DNA of 64,000 nt from the NCBI RefSeq assembly GCF_947489565.1, contig NZ_CANLEA010000003.1:310001-374000 (forward strand). The letters are read 5' to 3'. The notes below the pieces were generated by a model. That model was not told the origin of the DNA and did no database searches. It worked only from the letters and a program-made list of their open reading frames with translations. Below, one piece after another: positions 7,482-16,148 of the stretch (the stretch's first letter is position 1; every line of letters begins with the position of its first letter). The position numbers were made by a program, and so were the translations under genes. This DNA comes from an uncultured Kordia sp. GTDB taxonomy: Bacteria > Bacteroidota > Bacteroidia > Flavobacteriales > Flavobacteriaceae.

Positions 7482-10004
7482 TTAGAAATATAACCTACAC
7501 GAAAAATTGGGTGTCATACCTAAAGAGAAACGCTGTATATCAGAAACAGTATCTTGAGAATTAATTCGGTAATATTTTTCTATTTGGTTGTTAGTATTTA
7601 GTACATTCCAGAGTGCAAATGCAAAATCTAATCGCATCCTTTCTGATAATTCATACGCATATTTAGCTGAAAAGTCCAATCGGAGATAATCCTCTAATCG
7701 TGAAGTATTGACTTGTTCGTAGTTGATTTCTCCGTTGGAGATTTCGTTTCCAACAACAGGCATCGTTATTGGTTTTCCTGTTCTCCAATTCAGTCCTAAG
7801 CCTAATTTTAAAGAGTTATAGGAATAGGTAATCCCAGAAGTTACCGAATGAGTTATATCGTAGTTACTTGCAAACGGATCTGCTTCTAATGACTTGAACG
7901 TGTATTCATTGTTCATATACGAATAACTAAGCCACATATTTAAGTTGTCTAGTCTTTTTCTAAGTAGCATATCAATTCCATAAACATCATACTGTCCACT
8001 TGCTTTTGTAAATTCATATTGATTTTGAAAACCTTGACTTTGTGTGGTAATTCCATCAACTTCTTTAAAATACCCTTCAACACTTGCCAACCAATTATTT
8101 TTTTGATAGTTAAGTCCAACCGATAGTTGTTTGCTGGTAAGTACAGGAATATCGTTATCATTTGATAATTGCCAACGTCTTTTTTCAATACCTAAAAAAT
8201 CATTTTGAAAGTTCACAATTTGTGAGGTGTTTTGGTGTTTAAATTCTGCTTGTGCTTCAACAATAAAATCTTCCAAAAACGTATGACTCAAACTAAATCT
8301 AGGTTCAATGATATGTTTTTTAAACTTATCTAAATAATTGTAACGTCCTCCAAAACTGATTTGTGTGTTTTTATCATTTGAGTTATAATTAATTCCTGAA
8401 AAGAAAGCATGAGTGCGCAACACTTCCGAAAGTAACAAACGAATCAAAGGAATGTCAATATCGTCCAAATTGGTCACTTCTGTTTCTACAAAATGATATC
8501 CTGCGTTGATGGAAAAATTATCATTATACAAATAGTTCAATTTTAATTTTGCACTAGTTTCGGAAACTTTATTTTCTTGCAAAAAACGTTGTGAATCTAA
8601 TAAATTAGCGTTTATAGCTCTTAGCTTATAGTCTGATTCATAAATTTCAAGTGTTGTAAACAGTTTGTCTCTCCAATTATTTTTAAAATATAATCCTGCT
8701 CCAAAACTTTTTTGTTGTAAGTTACTTTCTCTAGAATCTTCAATAGTACCTGTTACTAATGTTTCGGTAAAACTTAATGTATTAGAAACAAAAATTCCAT
8801 TCAATCGCAATTCATTACGATCATCTATAGAATATAACCAACGAAAAGAAGTGTCGTAAAAGTCAAAACTCTTATCAGAATTGATAATATTTTCTTGATT
8901 TTCTGCTACTTCGGTATCCTGTTCTATTTGCTCAAAATAGGCATTGTATGCAGGCGTTTCTATCAAATCATTAATTGATTTCCTAGCTGCAATTTGTATG
9001 GATGATTTTTTACCTAGTGGCGTATCAAAGAATATATTCGCATCTGTAAAATTTATCCCGACACTTCCTTTAAAAGTTGTTGAAATATTTTTAGCTGTCT
9101 CCATAGCTATAGTACCTGAAACACCATCTGTTTCACTTACATCTGTACCATTTTTTAAGAGTTGAACTTTTTGGGTAATTTGAGGATTATACATCGAAAT
9201 CAATCCGAAAAAATGTCCTGACTGATACATTTTGATACCATCCCATTTGATTAGATTTTGATCGTGAGTTCCACCACGAATATTCAAATTAGATACTGTT
9301 TCATTAGTACTTTGAATACCAGGAAAGGCTTGAACAGCTTGCAATACATCATTCTCTATCATTCCTGGCAACAAATCAAAATTCTTAAAATTTAATGTGA
9401 ACGAACCATTGCTAAGTTTGCTAATTCCTGATGCTATATAGTTAGATATAATGACGCTCGAAAGTGATTCTGTTTGCTGGATAAGATATACGCTTCCGCA
9501 TCCATTTTCAGTAAAATTTTCACTAATGCGTTGTATGGTTTTATAAGATATATGTCGTATGGTAATCAATTCTTTCGGAGAAGAAATTTGCAAACGAAAA
9601 AAACCATTTTCATCACTTGTGGTGGCGTTTGTCAATCCTTGAATGGTTGCTGATTCAATGGGAACATTTGTGTCTTTATTTTTTAAAAAACCACAAACAA
9701 TTACCCCTTTTTTTAACTTCACAATAATAAAGCGACTGTCCATTTGTTGGAAAGTAAACTTTGTTTCTCTTTCAAGTTGTAGTAATATGTTGGAAAGTGA
9801 TGTTGAAAAATCAGGAGTTGTGACACTAACTTCTTTGAGTTGTTCTTGTGAATAATTAAATTCAACTTCAAATTTTTTCTTTATATTTTCTAAAACTGTA
9901 ATCAGCGATTCTTTCTTCTCAGGAGCAGTACTATTTTGCCCAAAACTGTATGTAGCAAGGAGCAAAACAATAATAAATGTATATATGTTATTGGTTAACT
10001 TCAT
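7482..10004 (-). CDS. TonB-dependent outer-membrane receptor of FecA type
   Basis: 840 residues. A signal peptide (~1-22) is followed by an STN/secretin-like domain (~30-95), which relays signals to FecR. Then come a carboxypeptidase-regulatory-like beta sandwich (~105-170), a plug domain (~205-300, 'LNIRGGTHDQNLIKWDG') and a beta-barrel ending in an aromatic residue (CRLYF). Its start overlaps the fecR end by 17 bp, so the two are co-transcribed from the sigma-type promoter at 10919-10948. It would import a ligand and signal its presence through FecR to the sigma factor at 10949-11473. Substrate unknown; no SusD partner is adjacent. Confidence 0.88.
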   Translation of the reverse strand: MKLTNNIYTFIIVLLLATYSFGQNSTAPEKKESLITVLENIKKKFEVEFNYSQEQLKEVSVTTPDFSTSLSNILLQLERETKFTFQQMDSRFIIVKLKKGVIVCGFLKNKDTNVPIESATIQGLTNATTSDENGFFRLQISSPKELITIRHISYKTIQRISENFTENGCGSVYLIQQTESLSSVIISNYIASGISKLSNGSFTLNFKNFDLLPGMIENDVLQAVQAFPGIQSTNETVSNLNIRGGTHDQNLIKWDGIKMYQSGHFFGLISMYNPQITQKVQLLKNGTDVSETDGVSGTIAMETAKNISTTFKGSVGINFTDANIFFDTPLGKKSSIQIAARKSINDLIETPAYNAYFEQIEQDTEVAENQENIINSDKSFDFYDTSFRWLYSIDDRNELRLNGIFVSNTLSFTETLVTGTIEDSRESNLQQKSFGAGLYFKNNWRDKLFTTLEIYESDYKLRAINANLLDSQRFLQENKVSETSAKLKLNYLYNDNFSINAGYHFVETEVTNLDDIDIPLIRLLLSEVLRTHAFFSGINYNSNDKNTQISFGGRYNYLDKFKKHIIEPRFSLSHTFLEDFIVEAQAEFKHQNTSQIVNFQNDFLGIEKRRWQLSNDNDIPVLTSKQLSVGLNYQKNNWLASVEGYFKEVDGITTQSQGFQNQYEFTKASGQYDVYGIDMLLRKRLDNLNMWLSYSYMNNEYTFKSLEADPFASNYDITHSVTSGITYSYNSLKLGLGLNWRTGKPITMPVVGNEISNGEINYEQVNTSRLEDYLRLDFSAKYAYELSERMRLDFAFALWNVLNTNNQIEKYYRINSQDTVSDIQRFSLGMTPNFSCRLYF

Positions 10005-10902
10005 ATACGATTACACTTTTTTCAGTATCCATTTCAAAGCGTAAATTCATAGGTTCGGTAACTGATTGTAAGGCTTTTTGTAGGTCATCATGCTGAAAAC
10101 CTCCTGTAAAGAGTTGACGATCATTAATATTCTCTGTGGCGATTTCAACGTCAAATTGGCGTTCCATCTCGTCAAACACTTCTTGTAGTGGTACTGCTGA
10201 AAAAGAACTAAGTTTTTGCATCCAGTTCGGCTTTGCATTGCTCAATTTTCGTTCTATCAATTCATCATTTAGAATTACCAATTGATCTCCTTGTTTTAAA
10301 AGACGTTGATGTGTTCCCGTTATAACTTTTACTGCGCCTTCATAACACGTTACTTCAAAATAGTTAGTTCGCTTTTTTACATTAAACTGCGTTCCTACCA
10401 CACGAATAGTATCTTTTTGCGCAATCACATCAAATGTTTCTCCTTTGGCAACTTTAAAAAAGGCTTCTCCGTTTAATTGTACCATTCGCTGATTGTTCCA
10501 ATTCTCTTTGTCATATTTAATTGATGATTCAGCGTTGAGCACAATTTCAGAGGTATCAGGTAATAGAATAGTAGTTTTTTCACTAGCTACTGTTGTAATA
10601 GTTATAAGGCTGTTATTAAAAAAGAGTGTATATAGTCCAAATAAAACTACAAAGACACCTGCCATTTTTAAAATCGGCATAAAAATTCTTGAAAAATTTC
10701 GTTTTTGTGTTTGCGATGATAATTTGTTAGCCTTGAAAGTTTCAAAATCATCAACGGTTTGAAAATTTGAAGCTTTGAATCGTTGTGCATTCTCTACAAT
10801 AGACTGATAATATTCAAAATCAGCACTTTGCTCAAAACCCTTTAATTCAGATTCTGAAAGCTCCTCATTCAGCCATTTTTGTATTAAATTATCATTGTCC
10901 AT
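9988..10902 (-). CDS. FecR-family anti-sigma factor
   Basis: 304 residues. Cytoplasmic N-terminal region (~1-70, sigma-binding), one transmembrane helix (~75-97), then the periplasmic FecR domain ('TILLPDTSEIVLNAESSIKY', ~115-210) and a C-terminal STN-interacting part (~225-300). In this family it holds the ECF sigma factor and releases it when the TonB receptor binds ligand. It is encoded between the sigma gene and its receptor gene, the usual order. Confidence 0.9.
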   Translation of the reverse strand: MDNDNLIQKWLNEELSESELKGFEQSADFEYYQSIVENAQRFKASNFQTVDDFETFKANKLSSQTQKRNFSRIFMPILKMAGVFVVLFGLYTLFFNNSLITITTVASEKTTILLPDTSEIVLNAESSIKYDKENWNNQRMVQLNGEAFFKVAKGETFDVIAQKDTIRVVGTQFNVKKRTNYFEVTCYEGAVKVITGTHQRLLKQGDQLVILNDELIERKLSNAKPNWMQKLSSFSAVPLQEVFDEMERQFDVEIATENINDRQLFTGGFQHDDLQKALQSVTEPMNLRFEMDTEKSVIVYEVNQ

Positions 10903-10918
10903 TTCTAGTACATTTTAT

Positions 10919-10948
10919 ATAAAACAACTCATTATTAAAAATCCCTGA
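10919..10948 (-). promoter_or_regulatory. Sigma-factor-type promoter of fecR-receptor operon
   Basis: On the minus strand, GGGATTTT-N9-GTTGTTTTAT begins just after the sigma gene stop and ends ~17 bp before the fecR ATG. The same layout with the same 9-bp gap occurs before the lipoprotein at 11587. This supports a shared ECF promoter read by the adjacent sigma factor. Confidence 0.55.
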
Positions 10949-11473
10949 TTATTTTATGGAAAATCCTTCCAATTGTTCCTTTAGTATCATAAAAGCTCTG
11001 TGAACTCTATATTCTACTACTTTAACAGTGATCTCTAACATCTCTGCGATTTCTTTTTGCTTTTTGTTTTCTGCTTTGCTCAATAAAAAAGCAACTCGGT
11101 ATTCTTCTTTCATATTTTCTAAAACTGAATTGTATTTCTCTAAAAACTCCGCTTCTTGCATAATAAACTCAGGACTCTCGTTGGTATGGGTTTTAGTATT
11201 GATTTTTTGATATTTCAGCTTTACCTTTTCATGTTTTAGTTGATTTAATACCAAATTATTAGCTACAGTAAAAAGAAAAGACTTTGCTTTTGAAGGCGAA
11301 ACCATACCACAATTCTTCCAAAGCTTTAAAAAAGCTTCTTGAGTAGTATCATTAGGGTTACAGTTACTACCGTATTTGTAATACAAAAAATCATGTATAC
11401 TTTTTGAAAGCTTCCGATAGATACTTTCAAAAATACGCTCTTCGCAAACATGAGTTTCTAGTTCTTTTTCCAC
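10949..11473 (-). CDS. ECF RNA polymerase sigma factor, FecI-like
   Basis: 174 residues, the normal length for a FecI-type ECF factor. The region 2 segment ('DTTQEAFLKLWKN') and region 4 HTH ('KQKEIAEMLEITVKVVEYRVHRA') are clear. It should direct RNA polymerase to the GGGATTTT-N9-GTTGTT promoters in front of fecR and of the divergent lipoprotein gene, with FecR as its antagonist. It is divergent from the 11587 lipoprotein, with ~110 bp between. Confidence 0.9.
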   Translation of the reverse strand: MEKELETHVCEERIFESIYRKLSKSIHDFLYYKYGSNCNPNDTTQEAFLKLWKNCGMVSPSKAKSFLFTVANNLVLNQLKHEKVKLKYQKINTKTHTNESPEFIMQEAEFLEKYNSVLENMKEEYRVAFLLSKAENKKQKEIAEMLEITVKVVEYRVHRAFMILKEQLEGFSIK

Positions 11474-11521
11474 GTATAAAAATGTTAAAAAATCAAGATA
11501 CTCATTTTTTTTTAATCAAAA

Positions 11522-11552
11522 GTCAGGGATTTTAATTTGATGGTTGTTGTAT
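11522..11552 (+). promoter_or_regulatory. Sigma-factor-type promoter of lipoprotein pair
   Basis: TCAGGGATTTT followed after nine bases by GTTGTTGTAT, the same arrangement as the minus-strand site at 10919-10948. The ATG is 34 bp downstream. It links the lipoproteins at 11587 and 13381 to the FecI-like regulon. Confidence 0.55.
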
Positions 11553-11586
11553 TAGCAAAAGAAGAAAAAACTAATCTCTACTACTT

Positions 11587-13368
11587 ATGAAAGCACTAAC
11601 ACAACTTTTCGCAATTGCATTACTTTTTGTAATGATAAGTACTTCCTGTAGAACAGAAGACATGGAAGTTATTGAAGCGCCACAGGAACAAACGTTCGAT
11701 ATCAACTCTCCAGTAAAGAGCCTGATGCAACGCACTGCAACTAATGATGGTTCTTTTGATAATATTATTGACAACGCCAACTGTGTTTCTATTCAATTAC
11801 CAGTAATCGTAGTTGTAAATGGACTGGAAATAACAGTTGATTCCCAAGAGGATTTTGCCACTATTGAAGCTATTTTTGATGAATTCGATGATGATAATGA
11901 TAATTTAGAAATTCAATTTCCTATTACCATCACATTAACTGATTTTACAGAAGTAGTGATTAATAATGCCATTGAATTTGCAACATTTACAGCAAACTGT
12001 AATGGTCAAAATGTAAGTGATGACGATATTGAGTGTTTAGATTTTAATTATCCAATTGTCGCTTCATTCTTTAATACAAATAATGAATTGTTAGAAACTA
12101 TTTCTATTATGAATGATGCAGAAATGTATGTGTTTATTGAAAATATTGATGACAATGATATTATTACTATTCAATTTCCAATTACAGTGACCACGTTTGA
12201 CGGACAAACCATCACCATCAATAACTTTACAGAATTAGAAAATACTATCAATAGTTATGATGATGTATGCGATGAAGACGATGACTATGATTACAATGAT
12301 GATGACTGCAATAACTGTACAAACGATCAATTAGCAACCGTATTAAGTCAATGTTCCAATTGGATGGTAGATAAGTTAGAACGAAATGACAATGATTTAG
12401 AAGATACGTATGTAGGTTACAATTTTAATTTTGGAACGGATGGAAGCATCCAAATCACTTCAGGGGCTGGGAATTTTGCAGGAACTTGGCAATCGTCTGG
12501 TTCAGGAAATAACATTTCAGTCATTATAAATATTCCTGATTTCCCTGATTTTAACGCTACTTGGAATCTTCACGAGATAGAACAAGAAAATGATGAAACA
12601 AAAGTAGATTTGCGACTTGGAGATGATCGTCTGCGATTTGAAAGTGACTGCACATCTTCAGGAAACAATGGAAATGTAGATGATACCGCTTTGGTAAACT
12701 CACTAACTATGGGTGATTGGTATATTACCTATTATTTTGATGATGCAGATGAAACTTCAAATTATACAGACTATGTATTTAATTTCGCTTCTGATGGTTC
12801 TGCAACTGCTAACTTAATGGGAGCAATTACGGATGGTTTTTGGAATACGTCTGTTGGCGATCAAACTGCTTTGGAGCTTAATTTAAACTTTGGTAGCACT
12901 TCTCCTTTAGATGAATTGGCAGAAGATTGGGATGTGTTGGAAGTAACCAATGATATTATACGCTTAAAAGATGTGAGTGGTGGCGATGGAAATATTGATT
13001 ACCTAACTTTTGAACGAAATCCTTCAACTGGTGGAAGCACAAACAATTTAGACACCATTTTAAGTGATGGCACATGGATTGTAGATTCATACACAGACGA
13101 TGGAACTGATGAAACTTCTGACTATACAGGATATCAACTGGCATTTATGAGTAATGGAACTGTACAAGCAACCAACGGAACTGTAATTAATGGAACATGG
13201 AATGTTCAAAATGCAGGAAATGTATTAAACCTCAATTTCAGTGGAGTTCCATTTGACGAATTTAATGACGATTGGGATGTGACTTCTGTAACTGCTACGG
13301 AAGTAGTCCTCCAAGATGTGAGTGGCGGAAATGGTGGAACTGATGTACTCAAATTTTCTAAACTTTAA
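11587..13368 (+). CDS. Multidomain acidic surface lipoprotein
   Basis: 593 residues. An SpII signal peptide with lipobox 'ISTSC' (Cys ~21) is followed by two related domains (~60-140 and ~150-225, each with 'I-x-FPIT' strands). Then come a D/N-rich linker and three lipocalin-like repeats (~250-350, ~370-465, ~480-590) with a 'G-T/F-W...DWDV...LQDVSGG' signature. The protein is strongly acidic, as expected for an exposed protein of a marine organism. The downstream lipoprotein carries one more copy of the repeat, and the lipoprotein at 51395 shares both domain types. Probably exported to the outer membrane; function unknown. Confidence 0.8.
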   Translation: MKALTQLFAIALLFVMISTSCRTEDMEVIEAPQEQTFDINSPVKSLMQRTATNDGSFDNIIDNANCVSIQLPVIVVVNGLEITVDSQEDFATIEAIFDEFDDDNDNLEIQFPITITLTDFTEVVINNAIEFATFTANCNGQNVSDDDIECLDFNYPIVASFFNTNNELLETISIMNDAEMYVFIENIDDNDIITIQFPITVTTFDGQTITINNFTELENTINSYDDVCDEDDDYDYNDDDCNNCTNDQLATVLSQCSNWMVDKLERNDNDLEDTYVGYNFNFGTDGSIQITSGAGNFAGTWQSSGSGNNISVIINIPDFPDFNATWNLHEIEQENDETKVDLRLGDDRLRFESDCTSSGNNGNVDDTALVNSLTMGDWYITYYFDDADETSNYTDYVFNFASDGSATANLMGAITDGFWNTSVGDQTALELNLNFGSTSPLDELAEDWDVLEVTNDIIRLKDVSGGDGNIDYLTFERNPSTGGSTNNLDTILSDGTWIVDSYTDDGTDETSDYTGYQLAFMSNGTVQATNGTVINGTWNVQNAGNVLNLNFSGVPFDEFNDDWDVTSVTATEVVLQDVSGGNGGTDVLKFSKL

Positions 13369-13380
13369 ATATTTACAATT

Positions 13381-13863
13381 ATGAAAACACGACTTTATTT
13401 AAGCTTTTTAATAATGCTGAGTTTCTCTCTTATGTCAACCACTTGTGATACAGATGATGATGTGCTTATTGACAACTCTCAAACCATTGCCGAAATAACA
13501 AATATTGCCGAATCAGGCACATGGAGAATTACAAGTTTTGTAGACTCTGGACAAGATGAAACCAACGATTTTACTAACTACAATTTTACTTTTGAAGCTA
13601 GTGGAACAGTAACTGCTAGTGATGGAACAAATCAAATACAAGGAACTTGGTCTGTATCAGACGACAGTAATAGTAGTGATGACAGTAGTTCTGATGATGA
13701 TATTGATTTTAATATTTCATTCAACGTACCTAATACAAGTGAATTTTTCGATTTGAATGACGATTGGGATATCATCAGTTATTCTTCTTCCACAATAAGT
13801 TTGCAAGATATCAGCGGTGGAAATGGCGGAACAGACACCTTAGTTTTCCAGCGAAACAATTAA
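13381..13863 (+). CDS. Single-domain lipoprotein paralogous to upstream gene
   Basis: 160 residues with a lipobox near 'MSTTC' and one lipocalin-like domain ending 'DISGGNGGTDTLVF', closely resembling the last repeat of the 11587 protein. A Ser/Asp low-complexity insert (~95-115) interrupts it. It starts 12 bp after the upstream stop, so the two form an operon ended by the terminator at 13900. Likely a duplication product with the same unknown surface role. Confidence 0.8.
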   Translation: MKTRLYLSFLIMLSFSLMSTTCDTDDDVLIDNSQTIAEITNIAESGTWRITSFVDSGQDETNDFTNYNFTFEASGTVTASDGTNQIQGTWSVSDDSNSSDDSSSDDDIDFNISFNVPNTSEFFDLNDDWDIISYSSSTISLQDISGGNGGTDTLVFQRNN

Positions 13864-13899
13864 TCTTTTTTTGCCCTAAAAAACCTTAATAGTTAGTTG

Positions 13900-13932
13900 A
13901 AGCTGCCTTTTGTATAAAAAGGTAGCTTTTTT
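13900..13932 (+). terminator. Terminator of the lipoprotein operon
   Basis: Hairpin AAGCTGCCTTTT/AAAAAGGTAGCTT with one mismatch, followed by a T run. Confidence 0.8.
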
Positions 13933-14071
13933 ATTTCCACCTTGATATATTTAATCTTCTTAGAAAAGTTAGTAGAATTAAGATTATGTAAACAAATTAG
14001 TACTTTTTATAAATAAAGTAACTATTCATGACACTAAATAACTACATTATATTTGATTAAATATTATTACA

Positions 14072-14818
14072 ATGAATAACACTATACATTCAAATCTTGA
14101 AAAAGAATTCAATACTAATTTAAAAGAACTGCAAAAACTTACCTTCAATGGTTTAATTGATGAATACATAAAAACGGTTGGAGACCTTATTAATGCTAAA
14201 GACCTTGATAATTCAATGTTTTTAGACGAAGTTTTGGAGGTTGTTCCTTTTAAAGATAATGCCGAATTAATTAAAGCATTTGAAAAAACTAAGAAGTTTG
14301 ATATTGATGAAGAAGCAATCAAGAAAAAATTGATTCAAGATATAATTCCTGTACTAGAAGAATTAAGTCAAAATCAAACAAATGAAAAAATTAAAGCGAT
14401 ACTTATTGGTCGTGAATACTACGATCAAGAGCATATTATCTCTTTTTCTACGGAAACTAAAGGGGAGTTTGGTTATTTACAAGAATGGAGCAAAATATAT
14501 TCGGAAAACGAAGAAGAATTATTCTATGACGTTGAAGAAGAAGAATACTCCGTTGGTCAAATTGATCTTTCGCCGATATCAAAAAATTATCGAGATTTTT
14601 TGGATTTAACCGAAGAAAATGATATTTACGATTTCATATTGGACGCTCCATCTTTTGGTTATTTAGCATATTCTTATAATTACAAAGCCTACATGTTTTT
14701 GAATGAAATATTTAAAGAATTGGAGGAAAAAATAAGAAGTGAAAAGTTATTTGACACACCTTTACATATTTATTATTGTGAAGAAGGAGTATGTATAAGT
14801 ATTTATATTATTGAATAG
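14072..14818 (+). CDS. Hypothetical acidic cytoplasmic protein
   Basis: 248 residues, no signal peptide or membrane helix, rich in Glu/Lys and predicted helical in the first half, with an acidic tract 'EENEEELFYDVEEEEY' -like near 145-160. The second half contains 'FGYLAYSYNYKAYMFLNEIFKEL'. I do not recognise the family. It is a single gene with ~200 bp of non-coding DNA on each side, followed by a 10-bp-period repeat array. Immunity-type proteins can have this size and charge, but nothing nearby supports that role. Confidence 0.65.
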   Translation: MNNTIHSNLEKEFNTNLKELQKLTFNGLIDEYIKTVGDLINAKDLDNSMFLDEVLEVVPFKDNAELIKAFEKTKKFDIDEEAIKKKLIQDIIPVLEELSQNQTNEKIKAILIGREYYDQEHIISFSTETKGEFGYLQEWSKIYSENEEELFYDVEEEEYSVGQIDLSPISKNYRDFLDLTEENDIYDFILDAPSFGYLAYSYNYKAYMFLNEIFKELEEKIRSEKLFDTPLHIYYCEEGVCISIYIIE

Positions 14819-14846
14819 AATCACATAATAATATGTAGACAAATTT

Positions 14847-14908
14847 TAGGACGATACCTGCAACAGTTTGCAACAAAACGCAACAAGACGCAACAAAATT
14901 CAACAAAT
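14847..14908 (+). repeat. 10-bp-period GCAACAAAA array with conserved leader (copy R1)
   Basis: TAGGACGATACC (14847-14858) is followed by five 10-bp units of consensus nGCAACAAAn, exactly in register. The same leader and units recur at 25912 and 26021 in the same orientation. The copies bracket the caspase operon and kinase/regulator pair. Confidence 0.8.
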
Positions 14909-15019
14909 ACAATTATTAACCAACATAATTAAATGAATACGAAATGTGATTATAGAGTGTGTAAAGCATTTAGTTAAAATCTACACAGAATTTCAATAAT
15001 CATAAAAATAGACCATAAA

Positions 15020-15046
15020 AAAACCTTGTATATCCTACAAGGTTTT
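15020..15046 (-). terminator. Terminator of the caspase-TIR-vWA operon
   Basis: Perfect 11-bp stem (AAAACCTTGTA and its complement) with a 5-base loop. On the minus strand it is followed by seven T. It lies 20 bp after the last small gene of the operon. Confidence 0.85.
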
Positions 15047-15066
15047 GTGTTGTGCTAAGAAAAAAT

Positions 15067-15210
15067 CTAATCCTTACAACCTTTTCGTTCACAGGTTATT
15101 TTACTATTTGAGCTTACCCAATGACTTGCTGATGTGTCAAAACCACATTTTGTTTCACTCCCTTTACTTCCTTTATGTACCTCACCTGTTTCTGTGTTTT
15201 TTACTGCCAT
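15067..15210 (-). CDS. 47-residue Cys/Lys-rich small protein, last gene of operon
   Basis: MAVKNTETGEVHKG... through ...ITCERKGCKD, with three Cys. No signal peptide. The ATG is 16 bp after the stop of the vWA lipoprotein gene on the same strand and the terminator follows, so it belongs to the operon. The composition (K, G, S, C) suggests a small zinc-binding or nucleic-acid-binding protein; no family is recognised. Confidence 0.6.
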   Translation of the reverse strand: MAVKNTETGEVHKGSKGSETKCGFDTSASHWVSSNSKITCERKGCKD

Positions 15211-15226
15211 GTTTTTTAAAATTTTA

Positions 15227-16147
15227 TTAGTTATTTAAGATTAGAATAAAGTCTTTTATAATTTTGTCCATATCCGCTGGTAATATGGCAGTTTTGATTT
15301 CATAATGTTTTACATTCATGTCGTGGAGCCAATGTTTCCAATACTCTTCAATGACATCCTCTTCATACGGATTTTTTTTATCAGGATTGATACCAAGCAC
15401 TAAAACTTCAAGATTTTCCAAGTTTTCTGCTGCTGGTATGAATCCAAATTCTTTATCTACAAAACGTTGTTTCCAGTTTTTGGTATTTAGCTTATGCTTT
15501 CTAATAAATTGTGGCGTTAGATACGTCGTTTTATTACCTTCCTGCATTTGAGAATTCTTATGATAAATATATCCGTCCGTAAGAATAATGAGAATGTTTC
15601 GATGCGTTTTTGAAATACACAGATCGTGAATTTTACTTTTAAAAAAGCGCCACATATCAGAACCTACGTAGGCATTGTCTTCTATTGCCAATTCATAAAT
15701 TTTTTGAGAATTAATCTTGTACAAATGCTTAATATCATTTAATGTTTTTTTGGAAGCATTACTTTTATCGACTTTAAATTTTAATGATTTTGAAAGATTG
15801 TTGATGTTTTTGTTTTTGGGTGATGGATCAAAATATAACTGCATTTTATCATTCATACGATGCTTGTTTTTCTCTGAAAGATGCGCTATAAAAGCTTCTG
15901 CTACTGATTGAATGTATCCTACATCCATTTCAAAGTATTCCATACTTGCATCACCATATTTTTCTGGATTGATCCTATCTGACAAATCCAACAAAAGACT
16001 GATGTTTAAGTTTTGATTTTGAGACATTACTAAGGTTGATACGTTTTTACTTTCTTGTTCTTTTTGTTCTTTTACAACTTCTTCACATGCGAAACACATT
16101 AAGAATGTCAATAACAATATTGGGTTTATTAGTCTACTTTTTTTCAT
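15227..16147 (-). CDS. vWA-domain lipoprotein
   Basis: 306 residues. The signal peptide ends in 'LMCFAC' (lipobox Cys ~20). A von Willebrand factor A fold runs from ~47: first strand 'ISLLLDLSDRINP' and a later strand 'ILIILTDGYIY' carry the MIDAS Asp residues. The first motif is DxSDR rather than DxSxS, so metal binding may be altered. The gene is one base from the coiled-coil membrane protein gene and four bases of spacing are typical across the operon. It may be the periplasmic sensor or scaffold of the system. Confidence 0.8.
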   Translation of the reverse strand: MKKSRLINPILLLTFLMCFACEEVVKEQKEQESKNVSTLVMSQNQNLNISLLLDLSDRINPEKYGDASMEYFEMDVGYIQSVAEAFIAHLSEKNKHRMNDKMQLYFDPSPKNKNINNLSKSLKFKVDKSNASKKTLNDIKHLYKINSQKIYELAIEDNAYVGSDMWRFFKSKIHDLCISKTHRNILIILTDGYIYHKNSQMQEGNKTTYLTPQFIRKHKLNTKNWKQRFVDKEFGFIPAAENLENLEVLVLGINPDKKNPYEEDVIEEYWKHWLHDMNVKHYEIKTAILPADMDKIIKDFILILNN

Positions 16148-16148
16148 T

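Noticed and set aside
15045-15230. Plus-strand frame of 61 codons
   Set aside because: It is antisense to the 47-residue gene at 15067-15210, which fits the operon direction and spacing.
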